Part shown: piece by piece, positions 51,903 to 62,406 of the stretch
Numbering within the stretch: the first letter of the stretch is position 1
Layout: each line of letters begins with the position of its first letter
NCBI GenBank assembly: GCA_029259935.1
Contig: JAJDEH010000057.1
Coordinates: 30,331-94,330, forward strand
Direction of reading: 5' to 3'
DNA: 64,000 nt
Source: Planctomycetota bacterium
Lineage (GTDB): Bacteria > Planctomycetota > Planctomycetia > Pirellulales > Pirellulaceae
Notes under the pieces: generated by a model
The model's input: only the letters and a program-made list of their open reading frames with translations
Database searches by the model: none
Told to the model about the DNA's origin: nothing
Program-made: the position numbers and the translations under genes

Positions 51903-54900
51903 ATGCCTGCCTCGGACATCATCATTAAAGGTGCTCGCGAGCACAATTTGCGCGACGTCGATGTCGTGCTGCCACGCAACAAGCTAATTTGCTTGACCGG
52001 TGTCAGCGGTTCGGGAAAGAGTTCACTGGCCTTTGATACCCTGTATGCCGAGGGGCAGCGGCGGTATGTCGAGAGTTTGTCGAGCTTCGCGCGGCAGTTT
52101 CTGGGCCAGATGCCCAAGCCCGATGTGGATTACATCGCCGGACTCAGCCCTTCGATTTCCATCTCGCAAAAGTCCTCGGGCAACAACCCGCGCTCAACCG
52201 TCGGCACGATCACCGAGATTTACGATTATCTGCGCGTACTCTTCGCTCGTGTGGGGCAAGGCAACTGCCCCAAGTGCGGTAGAGCCATCACGGCTCAGAC
52301 CCGCGAACAAATCTTGGCCCGCATTCTCCTGCTTCCCGACGCCGCGAAGTTCAACGTGCTGGCTCCCATGATTCGTGGCCAGAAAGGCGAATACAAAGAT
52401 TTATTCGAAGACTTGTTGAAGCAAGGTTTCGTGCGGGCTCGCGTCGACGGGCAGATCGTCCAATTGACCGACAATCTGCAGCTCGACCGGCAAATGCGCC
52501 ACGACATTGAAGTGGTTGTGGATCGGCTGGCCATCAAGAAAGGGATTCGCGCGCGACTGGCCGAAGCGGTTGAACTGGCGCTGAAAATCGGCAAGGGCAA
52601 CCTGGTGATTTCGACCGAAGAATCGACATCGGACACTGTCGAAAAAGGAACGCGCGGTCGCGGTCGCAAGTCGAAGCAGCCCGGCGATATGATCTGTTCG
52701 GTCGACTATGCCTGCACTCATTGCGGCGTCAGTTTTGAACCGCCCAGCCCGCAACTTTTCAGCTTCAACAGCCCGCAAGGCATGTGTCTCGAGTGCGACG
52801 GATTGGGTCAGCTTTACTCGTTCGACACCGATTTGCTCATCCCTGATGACTCGCTCTCATTCAAGCAAGGTTGCTTTGAGCTGATTGGTCGCTGGAAAGA
52901 CATGGGCCGATGGCGGCGTCACATCTATCAAGGCGTCGCGGAAACCGTGGAACGAGTCCACGAGATGGCGGCGGGTACGATGCTGGAGACGGCGTGGAAC
53001 GACCTCTCAAACAAGGCGCGCGAGCTTTGGCTGTGGGGAACGGGCGAGTTGCACATCACTTACACGTGGCGCGGCGGGGCGTCGCCTATGAAATACGGTG
53101 GCGATTTTGCGGGGGTCATTCCCGAACTGTTATCCAAGTACCGCAACAGCAACAGCCGCATGCAAATCCGCCAGCTCGAAAAGTACATGAGCACCATGCC
53201 GTGCCCGTTGTGCAAGGGCCAGCGGCTCAACGAGCAAGGCCGCTCGGTAACCGTCACGTCGGCGCATGTGGACTTCGCGGACCAAGCCGCGCTCACCTTG
53301 CCCCAAGTTTGCGGACTGGACGTGAAGTCGGCGGCCAAGTTTTTCGAGTCGCTGAAGCTCGACAAAACAGGGGCGTTCATCGCCGAAGAAGCACTCAAGG
53401 AGATTCGCGGGCGGATTGGGTTCTTGCTGAATGTCGGGCTCGATTATTTGACCCTCGATCGAACCGCGCCGACTCTTTCCGGTGGCGAGTCGCAGCGAAT
53501 CCGGTTGGCGGGCCAGATCGGTTCGGGTTTGGTGGGAGTTCTCTACATACTCGACGAACCATCCATCGGCCTTCATCCACGCGACAACAATCGGCTGCTG
53601 AATACACTGGCACAACTGCGCGATATGGGAAATACGGTGGTCGTCGTCGAACACGACGAGGACACCATGCGGGCCGCCGATCACATTATCGACTTCGGTC
53701 CCGGCCCCGGTGTTCGCGGCGGCGAAGTGGTCGTGGCCGGTTCTCCCGACAAGGTCATCAAAACCAAACGCAGTGTCACGGGCCAATATTTGGCCGGCAA
53801 GCTGAAGATCGAAGCACCCAATCGCAATGGGCCGGGCAACGGGAAGCCGCCCGCCGCGTCGCAAGAGACCAAGCCCGTGCTGCGCATCCTGGGTGCCGCT
53901 CAGAACAATTTGAAAAACGTTGATATCGAAATTCCGCTGGGCGCGTTCGTCTGCGTGACGGGCGTTTCCGGTTCGGGCAAAAGTTCGCTGGTCAACGACA
54001 TTTTGGTCGAAGCACTGCGCCGCGACCTGAACGGTGGCGAAGGCGAACCGGGCAAGCATCAGGCGATCGAAGGGCTGGAACATCTCGACAAGATGATCGC
54101 CATCGACCAGTCGCCCATCGGCCGCACGCCGCGCAGCAATCCGGGTACCTACATCAAAGTTTTCGACGACATCCGCAACTTGTTCACGCAAATGCCGGAT
54201 TCCAAGCGCCGCGGTTACAAGCCAGGACGGTTCAGCTTCAATGTCAAAGGCGGCCGCTGCGAAGCGTGCGAAGGGAACGGCTCGAACAAGCTGGAGATGG
54301 ATTTCCTGGCCGACGTTTGGGTCACGTGCCCCGTGTGCGAAGGGCATCGCTACAACCGCGAGACGTTGCAGGTCAAATTCAAGGATCGATCGATCGCCGA
54401 AGTGCTGGAGATGGACATTCAGCAAGGCTTGGAACTGTTCCAAAACATTCCCAAAGTGCATCACAAGTTGCAGACGCTGCACGATGTGGGCCTGGACTAT
54501 CTAAAACTGGGGCAGCCTTCGCCCACGCTGTCGGGCGGCGAAGCGCAACGCATCAAGCTGGCCCGCGAATTGGTAAAAAAGAGCACCGGGCAAACTTTGT
54601 ATTTGCTCGACGAACCGACAACCGGCCTGCATTTCGCGGACATCAAACTGCTGTTGGACGTGCTGCACAACTTTGCCCAGGCCGGCAATACGGTACTGGT
54701 GGTCGAACACAATCTGGACGTGATTAAGACCGCCGATTGGGTTATCGATTTAGGCCCGGAAGGCGGCGACGGCGGCGGGCGAATCATCGCCACCGGAACG
54801 CCGGCGGAAATCATCAAGAACAAAGAATCGTACACTGGCCGCGCTTTGGCAGACGTACTCGAAGCCCGCGACGGCAACGGAAAGCCGCGGGCGGCCAAGG

Positions 54901-57900
54901 CCAACGGTACCGTCAAGCCGAAAAAGACGGCGCGAAACGGCCACCTGGCAAAGACGATTCGCGTTCAGGGAGCGAGCCAGCACAATTTGAAAGGCGTCGA
55001 CGCTGAAATCCAGCGCGACAAGATGACGGTCTTTTGTGGACCGAGCGGATCGGGCAAGAGTTCGCTGGCGATGGACACGATCTACGCCGAGGGACAGCGG
55101 CGCTATGTCGAAAGCCTCAGTTCCTACGCGCGGCAGTTCGTCAACCAGATGCAAAAACCCAAGCTCGATCACATCGAAGGGCTTTCTCCGGCGATTGCCA
55201 TCGAGCAAAAGAACCTCGGCAACACACCGCGGTCGACGGTCGGAACCGTAACCGAGGTCTATGACTATTTGCGAATTCTGTTTGCCCGTCTCGGAAAGCC
55301 CCACTGTCCCCAGTGCGATGCGGAAATCGGCACTCAAACGTCCGATCAAGTCGTCGACAAGATCATGGCCGAATCGCAGGGGACGCGGCTGTTCCTGATG
55401 GCTCCGGTCGAGATCGAAGTGGGTCGTAAGTATGATTCGTTGTGGGAAGAGATTCGCGCTACCGGCTATGTTCGTATCCGCGTCGATGGTGCAATCTATT
55501 CGGTCGATAATCCGCCGGAAATCGATCGGCGGCGAAAGCACAACGTGGAAGTGGTTTGCGATCGGATCGTCGTGAAGGCGGCAGCGCGATCGAGAATTGC
55601 CGAAAGCGTCGAAGGAGCGTTGGCGCTAGGCCGCGGCGTGCTACACGTCGCTTATCCCAGCGACGACATCCCGGAAAAGCGTTGGCGGACCGTCACCCAC
55701 AGCCAGCATCTGGCCTGCGACCGCTGTAGTCTCAGTTTTGAACCGCTGACGCCACACAATTTTTCGTTCAACAGTTATCTCGGCTGGTGCGAGGCCTGCG
55801 AGGGATTGGGGCTGCAAACCGGCGCGAATCCCGCCGCGCTGTTGAAAGATCCCAAGCTGACGTTGGCCGAAGGCGCGCTGGCGATCTGGCCCGACCTGCA
55901 AAAGCCGGTGTCGCGGATGATGTTGCAGTCGCTATCGGCCGAGACGGGCGTGCCCTTGGATGTGCCGTTCGACCAGCTTGGCGCGCGGCATCGACGCCTG
56001 ATACTACACGGCACGGGCGATCAATGGTTCGAAGTGACGGGAACAACCACCAAGAAGGCCAAAAAGAAAAGTCGCCCGCCTTTATTCCGCTTCCAGTTCA
56101 AGGGGATTTATCCGGCGGTTGAAGAAGCGTCCCGGCTGTCGCCGTCGTTCCGCTCGCGTCTCGAACAATTCGTCGACGAAGTCGAATGCACCAATTGCAA
56201 CGGCAGTCGTTTGCGCGAAGACGCGTCGGCGGTCCGGTTTCGTGGCAAGTCGGTCGATGAGTTGTGCCGGTTGCCACTGGGTGCCTTGCAAAAGGCGGTC
56301 GACGGCTGGAACCTCGATTCGCGCGATCGCAAGATCGCCGGCGAAGTGATTCGCGAAGTCAAAGCCCGCGTTCAGTTTCTCAACGACGTGGGACTGGAAT
56401 ATCTGTCGCTATCGCGCCCGGCGACGACCTTGTCCAACGGCGAAGCCCAACGGATCCGCTTGGCCAGCCAACTTGGCAGCGGCTTGTGCGGCGTGTTGTA
56501 TGTGCTCGACGAGCCGACCATCGGCCTGCACCCGCGCGACAACACGCGGCTGCTGCGGGCGTTGCACCAACTTCGCGACTTGGGCAATACGCTGGTCGTC
56601 GTGGAACACGATCGCGAAGTGATCGAGCACAGCGATTATTTGTGTGACTTCGGGCCGGGAGCCGGCAAGCACGGCGGTGAAATCGTGGCGGAGGGAACGC
56701 CGGCGCAGATTTCCAAGCGACGCAATTCCGTAACCGGACCCTACGTCAGCGGCAAGAAGGGGATTCCCGTGCCGACCAATCGCCGCGTCGCCGTATCAAG
56801 TGCCAACGGAAAGAGCAACGGCGACGCAAGATCGGCGCTGGCACATGTCGATCTGCTGGAGATCATCGGCGCGCGGCATAACAATCTGCGAAACATCGAC
56901 GTGTCCATTCCACTGGGAACCTTGACCGCGATCACCGGTCCCAGCGGTTGCGGCAAGAGTTCCTTGATCAACGATGTGCTTCATGCATCGGTGGCCCGCA
57001 CGTTGCATCGCGCGTCGACGATCCCCGGCGCTCACGAAGAGATTCGCGGGATCGAGCACATCAACAAAGTGATTCGCGTCGACCAGCAGCCGCTGGGGAA
57101 CTCGCCCAGTTCCAATCCGGCCACGTACACCGGCGTGTTCGAGTTGATTCGCATGCTGTTCGCGCAGCTTCCGGAAGCGAAACTGCGGGGATATTCGCCG
57201 CGGCGGTTCAGCTTCAACGTACCCGGAGGCCGTTGCGACGATTGCGAAGGAAACGGACAAATCTGTATCGAGATGCACTTTCTGCCCGATGTGTGGGTCG
57301 AGTGTGATACGTGTCATGGCCGGCGCTATAACCCGGAAACCTTGGCGGTCACATTCCATGGGCATTCGATCAGCGACGTACTGGAAATGCCCTGCGGCGA
57401 AGCGGTCAAGCTGTTCGAGAATATTCCCAAGGTTCGCCGGATCCTGCAGACGTTGTGTGATGTCGGCTTGGATTATTTAACTTTGGGACAGCCCGCGCCG
57501 ACACTTTCGGGCGGCGAAGCACAACGTGTGAAGATGTCCGCCGAACTGTCACGTCCTGATACGGGCCGCACGCTTTACTTGCTCGACGAACCGACGACCG
57601 GATTGCACTTCGAAGACTTGAGAAAACTGCTCGAAGTACTGCACCGGCTGGTCGATCTGGGGAACACCGTGGTCGTCATCGAGCACAATTTGGATGTGAT
57701 CAAACAGGCCGACTGGGTCCTCGACATGGGACCGGAAGCGGGCGAAGCGGGCGGATTGGTCGTTGCCGAGGGGACTCCCGAAGCGATCGTCGAACACGCG
57801 CGGAACTGGCACGCATCCAGCGGTACCGTGAAAAAGAAAGCCAAGAAAAAAGCGACCAAGAAGAAGGCCTCCAAAAAGAAGACGGCGTCGATTGCCAAGG

Positions 57901-58988
57901 CCGCCAAGCAGTTGCTTCCGTCGTATACGGGCGACGCCCTGCTAGCCATCCTCGCCGCCGGCCCGCACGAAGAACGAAAGGCCTTCGATTTTGCCGAGGC
58001 CGAGAAGCAGCGCGAAGAAGACTTGGAAATTACTCAAGTTGGCCGCGACGCCAAGATGCCGTGGGAAGCCGACGGCCGCGGCTGGCACACCAAGGATCGA
58101 GTCGGCCGCAAGGGCGAGGCTTGCCGCTGGGACGGGCGGATACTGGAACGCGTGGTCGATCGCATTCACGAACTGGGCGACTTCAGCGAAACGAATTGGA
58201 ACAGCCGGTCGGTCGTGGAAATCGCCGCCAGCAAGAAGAGCGACGGCTGGTTCTTCCATGCCATCACGGGCGAAACTTGGCTCTTGAAATTGAAGTTCCG
58301 CGCTTCCCGTGCCACGTTCAAGCGACAGGATCTCGTCGAAAAGCTGAGCTTGAAGACACTCAACCAAATGGACGAGATTCCCCAGTACAGCAACGAACCT
58401 CGCGTGAAAGTGAAGTCCGCCAAGGGTGCGTTTCAAGAAGTGGAAGTGCGTGCCTACTCGCTGGAAGAAATCGACAAGCCCGAGTTTTGGCAGTTCGTCG
58501 AGTCGGCCGCGGCCGGTTTTCAGCGGCGCACCAACGGCGAAACGGGCAGCATCGAAAGCCACATGCCGTGGAAGAAGCTCGGTCAGAAGTGGCATTTCAT
58601 GCGGAAGGGATTTCCACCCGGCAAGAAGGTTCTGTGGGCTCCCGAACTGTTGGAAGAGCTGTACGAGATGCTGTGCGAAGTCGCTCCGCAAGGCCAGTTC
58701 CTGTGGAACAATCAAATCTTGGTTCATTTGTTCGTGCCCGATCAGAAGGAACCGTGGGCCACTTTGCAAACCAAGAAGGCCCCGTCGCTCGATCTGAATG
58801 TAACCGGGCCCAAGGGATTGATCGCGCTGGGCGCACTGCAGGAACTGGGAATGGACCGCGACCTGGATGCCAAGCGTCCGGGCCAGGATGTCATCCGCCT
58901 AAGATTTCGCACCGCCGAAGACTTGCACCGAGGCGACCTGCCCGGCTTTCTGCGGCAACACTTGGAAGGACTACGGTCCAGCAAGTAA
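51903..58988 (+). CDS. uvrA: tandem-fused double UvrA with lysine-rich linker and extra C-terminal domain
   Basis: UvrA recognises bulky DNA lesions for nucleotide excision repair, normally as a dimer of 940-residue chains. Here one 2361-residue frame holds two complete copies. Copy A begins at IIIKGAREHNLRDVDV and copy B at IRVQGASQHNLKGVDA (about residue 1019). Four P-loops are at residues 33, 687, 1046 and 1679 (GVSGSGKSS, GVSGSGKSS, GPSGSGKSS, GPSGCGKSS). ABC signatures read LSGGESQRI, LSGGEAQRI, LSNGEAQRI and LSGGEAQRV, so the third is altered. Zinc-finger Cys pairs recur in both copies (CPKCGR, CEACEGNGSN, CPQCDAE, CDDCEGNGQI). At about residue 1975 comes KKKAKKKATKKKASKKKTA, then about 360 residues without similarity that I recognise. 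The start is ATG 51903. Confidence 0.93.
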   Translation: MPASDIIIKGAREHNLRDVDVVLPRNKLICLTGVSGSGKSSLAFDTLYAEGQRRYVESLSSFARQFLGQMPKPDVDYIAGLSPSISISQKSSGNNPRSTVGTITEIYDYLRVLFARVGQGNCPKCGRAITAQTREQILARILLLPDAAKFNVLAPMIRGQKGEYKDLFEDLLKQGFVRARVDGQIVQLTDNLQLDRQMRHDIEVVVDRLAIKKGIRARLAEAVELALKIGKGNLVISTEESTSDTVEKGTRGRGRKSKQPGDMICSVDYACTHCGVSFEPPSPQLFSFNSPQGMCLECDGLGQLYSFDTDLLIPDDSLSFKQGCFELIGRWKDMGRWRRHIYQGVAETVERVHEMAAGTMLETAWNDLSNKARELWLWGTGELHITYTWRGGASPMKYGGDFAGVIPELLSKYRNSNSRMQIRQLEKYMSTMPCPLCKGQRLNEQGRSVTVTSAHVDFADQAALTLPQVCGLDVKSAAKFFESLKLDKTGAFIAEEALKEIRGRIGFLLNVGLDYLTLDRTAPTLSGGESQRIRLAGQIGSGLVGVLYILDEPSIGLHPRDNNRLLNTLAQLRDMGNTVVVVEHDEDTMRAADHIIDFGPGPGVRGGEVVVAGSPDKVIKTKRSVTGQYLAGKLKIEAPNRNGPGNGKPPAASQETKPVLRILGAAQNNLKNVDIEIPLGAFVCVTGVSGSGKSSLVNDILVEALRRDLNGGEGEPGKHQAIEGLEHLDKMIAIDQSPIGRTPRSNPGTYIKVFDDIRNLFTQMPDSKRRGYKPGRFSFNVKGGRCEACEGNGSNKLEMDFLADVWVTCPVCEGHRYNRETLQVKFKDRSIAEVLEMDIQQGLELFQNIPKVHHKLQTLHDVGLDYLKLGQPSPTLSGGEAQRIKLARELVKKSTGQTLYLLDEPTTGLHFADIKLLLDVLHNFAQAGNTVLVVEHNLDVIKTADWVIDLGPEGGDGGGRIIATGTPAEIIKNKESYTGRALADVLEARDGNGKPRAAKANGTVKPKKTARNGHLAKTIRVQGASQHNLKGVDAEIQRDKMTVFCGPSGSGKSSLAMDTIYAEGQRRYVESLSSYARQFVNQMQKPKLDHIEGLSPAIAIEQKNLGNTPRSTVGTVTEVYDYLRILFARLGKPHCPQCDAEIGTQTSDQVVDKIMAESQGTRLFLMAPVEIEVGRKYDSLWEEIRATGYVRIRVDGAIYSVDNPPEIDRRRKHNVEVVCDRIVVKAAARSRIAESVEGALALGRGVLHVAYPSDDIPEKRWRTVTHSQHLACDRCSLSFEPLTPHNFSFNSYLGWCEACEGLGLQTGANPAALLKDPKLTLAEGALAIWPDLQKPVSRMMLQSLSAETGVPLDVPFDQLGARHRRLILHGTGDQWFEVTGTTTKKAKKKSRPPLFRFQFKGIYPAVEEASRLSPSFRSRLEQFVDEVECTNCNGSRLREDASAVRFRGKSVDELCRLPLGALQKAVDGWNLDSRDRKIAGEVIREVKARVQFLNDVGLEYLSLSRPATTLSNGEAQRIRLASQLGSGLCGVLYVLDEPTIGLHPRDNTRLLRALHQLRDLGNTLVVVEHDREVIEHSDYLCDFGPGAGKHGGEIVAEGTPAQISKRRNSVTGPYVSGKKGIPVPTNRRVAVSSANGKSNGDARSALAHVDLLEIIGARHNNLRNIDVSIPLGTLTAITGPSGCGKSSLINDVLHASVARTLHRASTIPGAHEEIRGIEHINKVIRVDQQPLGNSPSSNPATYTGVFELIRMLFAQLPEAKLRGYSPRRFSFNVPGGRCDDCEGNGQICIEMHFLPDVWVECDTCHGRRYNPETLAVTFHGHSISDVLEMPCGEAVKLFENIPKVRRILQTLCDVGLDYLTLGQPAPTLSGGEAQRVKMSAELSRPDTGRTLYLLDEPTTGLHFEDLRKLLEVLHRLVDLGNTVVVIEHNLDVIKQADWVLDMGPEAGEAGGLVVAEGTPEAIVEHARNWHASSGTVKKKAKKKATKKKASKKKTASIAKAAKQLLPSYTGDALLAILAAGPHEERKAFDFAEAEKQREEDLEITQVGRDAKMPWEADGRGWHTKDRVGRKGEACRWDGRILERVVDRIHELGDFSETNWNSRSVVEIAASKKSDGWFFHAITGETWLLKLKFRASRATFKRQDLVEKLSLKTLNQMDEIPQYSNEPRVKVKSAKGAFQEVEVRAYSLEEIDKPEFWQFVESAAAGFQRRTNGETGSIESHMPWKKLGQKWHFMRKGFPPGKKVLWAPELLEELYEMLCEVAPQGQFLWNNQILVHLFVPDQKEPWATLQTKKAPSLDLNVTGPKGLIALGALQELGMDRDLDAKRPGQDVIRLRFRTAEDLHRGDLPGFLRQHLEGLRSSK

Positions 58989-59194
58989 TTGTGGTGGTGC
59001 GTTTCGAGGCCTTGCGACCCGTGGTGAAGGGACCCGTGTCGGACCCAAGTGCAAGCATGACAGCACCTTCAGTGTCCGTTTCCACGGCTGCCGTTGACCG
59101 GGGCGGCTCCCGACACTACAAGACGCAAGCCCAAAAAAGGGTTCGGGCCCCGTCGTGGGCACAGGATCCGCCCTCGTTCCTCGGCAAGACAACT

Positions 59195-60151
59195 ATGGCA
59201 ACGGTTCAGGAAGAACATCGAAAACTGCCGGCAACTCCCTGGGGGCATTTGCCGCCCCGCATGCGTGTCCTGTTCGTAACCGGTTCAGGTAGAACGGGCA
59301 GTTGGCTCGCCGAAGCGTTCGCCGCCGACAGCGCGTCGGAGGTGTTCATGGTGGAAGCCGTCGGCGTTGCCAATGGCCTGGCCCGCTTGCGAGACGAAAT
59401 CTTCGACGCCGTACTGATTGGCCACGAAAGCGAACAGCTCGACGCCCTAGACTTGCTAGACGCGATTCGCGCCGGCAGTAGCGATGATCAGCCGATTATC
59501 GTGCTGGGGCAACAGAGCGAACAAGAGATGTCGGTACTCTGCTTTGAAGCCGGAGCTGACGCCTATGTCTGTGTGAATTCCACGACCACGCGGACCTTGA
59601 TCTGGCACGTGGCCCGCGCCATGGAACGGCATCAGCTTATTTCCGACAATCGCCGGTTTCAGCAGGATCAACGACATCGCCTGCAACTGGAACACGAAGA
59701 GGCGGCGCGATTACTGCTGCAACAGCGGCGGTTGATTTCGGGCTTGGAGAAAATTCGCGGCAACGAAAACATGCCCACTGAATACGGGACGGCGGGCGAC
59801 CAACAGCCACATCCATGTCCCGATCTTCCCCAGTCGCTGATCGAACATTATCGCGAATTGCTGCGTGCTTACGTGATCATGGGATCGGGAAATCTGACAG
59901 TGGAAATGAACCAGCTCACCGAGATGCTGGCCACGGCCGGCGTTACGGCCACCCAAGCGATGCTCTTGCACCTGCATGTCTTGGAAGAAATGGTCCGCGG
60001 CCTGGGCAGTCGCAGCGCACGCCACGTCATGAGTCGCGCCGATTTGCTGATCCTCGAAATGATCATCAACCTCGCCGAGGGTTACCGAGAACGCCTCGTC
60101 CAGTGCCTCACTCCGCCCAAGCAACTATCACTGCCCGGATTTGCCGCCTGA
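59195..60151 (+). CDS. receiver-like protein with helical C-terminal domain
   Basis: I take ATG 59195 (MATVQEEHRKLPATPWGHLP); the frame is open far upstream only as a shadow of uvrA, and ATG 59057 is a possible longer start. The 318-residue product has a receiver-type fold from MRVLFVTGSGRTGSWLAEAF to LIWHVARAMERHQLI. The strand that should carry the phosphorylated Asp reads DAVLIGHESEQL, with Gly instead, so it is a pseudo-receiver. A coiled linker (QQDQRHRLQLEHEEAARLLL) leads to a helical domain (YRELLRAYVIMGSGNLTVEM). It probably acts by protein binding. Its neighbour mnmG is convergent, 15 bp away. Confidence 0.72.
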   Translation: MATVQEEHRKLPATPWGHLPPRMRVLFVTGSGRTGSWLAEAFAADSASEVFMVEAVGVANGLARLRDEIFDAVLIGHESEQLDALDLLDAIRAGSSDDQPIIVLGQQSEQEMSVLCFEAGADAYVCVNSTTTRTLIWHVARAMERHQLISDNRRFQQDQRHRLQLEHEEAARLLLQQRRLISGLEKIRGNENMPTEYGTAGDQQPHPCPDLPQSLIEHYRELLRAYVIMGSGNLTVEMNQLTEMLATAGVTATQAMLLHLHVLEEMVRGLGSRSARHVMSRADLLILEMIINLAEGYRERLVQCLTPPKQLSLPGFAA

Positions 60152-60166
60152 TCCACAACCATCCGG

Positions 60167-61993
60167 CTACCCCTTCTTGCCTTCCAGGTGGACCAGCAAC
60201 AAGGTGATGTCGGCTGGCGTGATGCCGCTGATTCTGCCGGCTTGGGCAAGATTGATGGGGCGGACTCGCGACAGCTTCTCGCGTGCTTCGGCCCGCAGAT
60301 GCGAGATTCGCGCGTAGTCGAAGTGATCGGGTATCCGCTTTTCCGACATGCGGCGCTGACGATCGATGTGAACTTCCTGACGGGCGATGTAGCCCGAATA
60401 CTTGACGTCATAAACTACTTGCTCGGCCACCCGCGCGGTGACCGCCTCCAACTCCGCCAGTCGGTCGACAAGATCTTGCCAGGTGGTTTCCGGCCGTCGC
60501 AGTAGTTTCGTCAGGGTCACGCCGTCGTCGCGATTGGTTTCCAGCAATCGCATGATACGACCAATTTCCGCTTCCTTCTCTTGCAGCATGCGGTGGCGAA
60601 CATCGTCGACGAGTCCCAATTCATGCGCCACGGGAGTCAGGCGGCGGTCGGCATTGTCTTGCCGAAGCAGCAAGCGGTACTCCGCGCGACTGGTGAACAT
60701 GCGATACGGCTCGTCGACACCGCAAGTGACTAGATCGTCGACCAGCACGCCCATGTAGGCCTGTTGCCGATCCAGCATTAGAGGCTCTTTTTTCTGCTGG
60801 GCCAAAGCGGCGTTGGCCCCGGCGATCAAGCCTTGCGCGGCGGCTTCTTCGTAACCGGTGGTTCCGTTGATCTGGCCGGCAAAGTACAAGCCGGCGACGG
60901 ATTTTGTTTCCAAGGAAGGCCGCAGTTGATCGGGCGGGCAAAAATCGTATTCGACGGCGTAGCCATAGCGCATGATCTCGGCCTTTTCCAATCCAGGAAT
61001 CAGCCGGAACATCTGATCCTGGACGTCGCGCGGCAGGCTGGTGGAAACGCCGTTGACGTAGACTTCCAGTGTATTGCGACCCTCCGGTTCCAAAAACAAC
61101 TGGTGCTGTGACTTGTCGGCAAAGCGGACGACCTTGTCTTCGATCGAAGGGCAATAGCGTGGACCGCTGGACTCGATTTGCCCGGAATACATCGGCGCGC
61201 GATGCAAGTTGTCGCGAATCAGGTCGTGAACTTTTTCGTTCGTATGCGTGATCCAGCAGGGAATCTGGTCGACCTTGAAGTTGTCGGTCAAGAAAGAGAA
61301 CGGTTGAGGCTCGTCGTCGCCTGGTTGAATTTCCGTGCGCTCGAAGTCGATCGTGCGTCCGTTCAGCCGCGGCGGAGTGCCGGTCTTGAATCGTTCCAGC
61401 CGAAAGCCGAGCCGGCCCAGCGCGCCACTGATTCCCGACGTCGTTCCTTCGCCCGCGCGGCCGCCCGACGACTTGGCTTCGCCGGTGTGCATGATCGCCT
61501 GCAGAAACGTACCCGTGGTCAGAATGACGGCGGGCGCATGATAAGCCGCGTCGCCGCGAACCTGGACACCGGTCACGCAGTGTTCGCCGTCAACTTGCTC
61601 GGTCAAAATGTCTTCCACAATCTCCTGTCGTAGCGTGAGCCCCTCCTGTTCTTCGACAAGCCGTTTGACTTCGAATTGATACGCCTTCTTGTCGGCCTGC
61701 GCGCGGGGGCTGTGCATGGCGGGCCCCTTGCGGCGGTTGAGCAAACGGAATTGAATCCCGGTGGCATCGATGGCCCGCCCCATGACTCCGCCCAGCGCAT
61801 CGATTTCACGAACAATGTGCCCTTTCGCCACGCCCCCGATGGCCGGATTGCAACTCATTTGAGCCACCGTATCCAGATTCGTGGTCAACAGCACGACACG
61901 CGCCCCCATTCGCGCGGCGGCCAGCGCCGCTTCAGTACCGGCATGGCCCGCGCCGACAACGATCACATCGAACTGGTAACGGCTAGCTGTCAT
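60167..61993 (-). CDS. mnmG: tRNA uridine-5-carboxymethylaminomethyl modification enzyme MnmG
   Basis: MnmG works with MnmE to put the cmnm5 group on U34 of several tRNAs, using FAD and methylene-tetrahydrofolate. The 608-residue protein has the FAD-binding start [20 protein letters not shown], the signature [37 protein letters not shown] and the FAD-binding region [20 protein letters not shown]. It ends with the helical MnmE-interaction domain. Length is normal. A 59-codon gene lies just upstream, 12 bases before its ATG, so the two probably share a transcript. No mnmE is in the window. Confidence 0.95.
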   Translation of the reverse strand: MTASRYQFDVIVVGAGHAGTEAALAAARMGARVVLLTTNLDTVAQMSCNPAIGGVAKGHIVREIDALGGVMGRAIDATGIQFRLLNRRKGPAMHSPRAQADKKAYQFEVKRLVEEQEGLTLRQEIVEDILTEQVDGEHCVTGVQVRGDAAYHAPAVILTTGTFLQAIMHTGEAKSSGGRAGEGTTSGISGALGRLGFRLERFKTGTPPRLNGRTIDFERTEIQPGDDEPQPFSFLTDNFKVDQIPCWITHTNEKVHDLIRDNLHRAPMYSGQIESSGPRYCPSIEDKVVRFADKSQHQLFLEPEGRNTLEVYVNGVSTSLPRDVQDQMFRLIPGLEKAEIMRYGYAVEYDFCPPDQLRPSLETKSVAGLYFAGQINGTTGYEEAAAQGLIAGANAALAQQKKEPLMLDRQQAYMGVLVDDLVTCGVDEPYRMFTSRAEYRLLLRQDNADRRLTPVAHELGLVDDVRHRMLQEKEAEIGRIMRLLETNRDDGVTLTKLLRRPETTWQDLVDRLAELEAVTARVAEQVVYDVKYSGYIARQEVHIDRQRRMSEKRIPDHFDYARISHLRAEAREKLSRVRPINLAQAGRISGITPADITLLLVHLEGKKG

Positions 61994-62005
61994 GGAGATT
62001 TCATC

Positions 62006-62185
62006 CTAAGCGGCGAACCCGATTGTGTTAAGGCGGGCCAGTAGGTCACTTTGCTGAAAGTTGAAAGCAACCTCGCACTGGCACTGGCGTCTGAGTACGT
62101 CAATCAGTGTTTTATTCCGGTCGTCATTGACGCCGATCAAATCGGTACCCAACAGGGCGGCCGCTTCGAGCCATTCGGGCGGCAT
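62006..62185 (-). CDS. 59-residue hypothetical protein upstream of mnmG
   Basis: ATG 62185 follows a strong ribosome binding site, AAGGAGGACGT, with AAGGAGG four bases before the start. The frame runs 60 codons to TAG 62006. The product begins MPPEWLEAAALLGTDLIG and goes on with VNDDRNKTLIDVLRRQCQCE to a hydrophobic end (LLARLNTIGFAA). It has a short Cys-Gln-Cys motif and looks like a small helical-plus-strand protein. The mnmG start is 12 bases after the stop, so coupled translation is likely. I do not recognise a family; the clean ribosome binding site is the main evidence. Confidence 0.62.
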   Translation of the reverse strand: MPPEWLEAAALLGTDLIGVNDDRNKTLIDVLRRQCQCEVAFNFQQSDLLARLNTIGFAA

Positions 62186-62406
62186 ACGTCCTCCTTCGTA
62201 CGACGTCCGCTCCTCTTGTTCCGCCTACTCGCGAATGCATCGCTTCACGCCGGGATCGCTAACCGCAACGAATCGCCAAGGCTGGCGATGAGTTCCGGAG
62301 AGGTGCCGCCACCGCTTTTGTGGCGCATTTGCGATGCGAGTCTGTTTCGACACTCGAATTCTGATCTTGGTTCACGGGTTCGTGCTATTTGGCCGAAGTC
62401 GCAGTG

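Noticed and set aside
57820..58988. UvrA C-terminal extension as a separate gene
   Set aside because: The frame is continuous from the UvrA copy through the Lys-rich linker with no start and ribosome binding site at the boundary.
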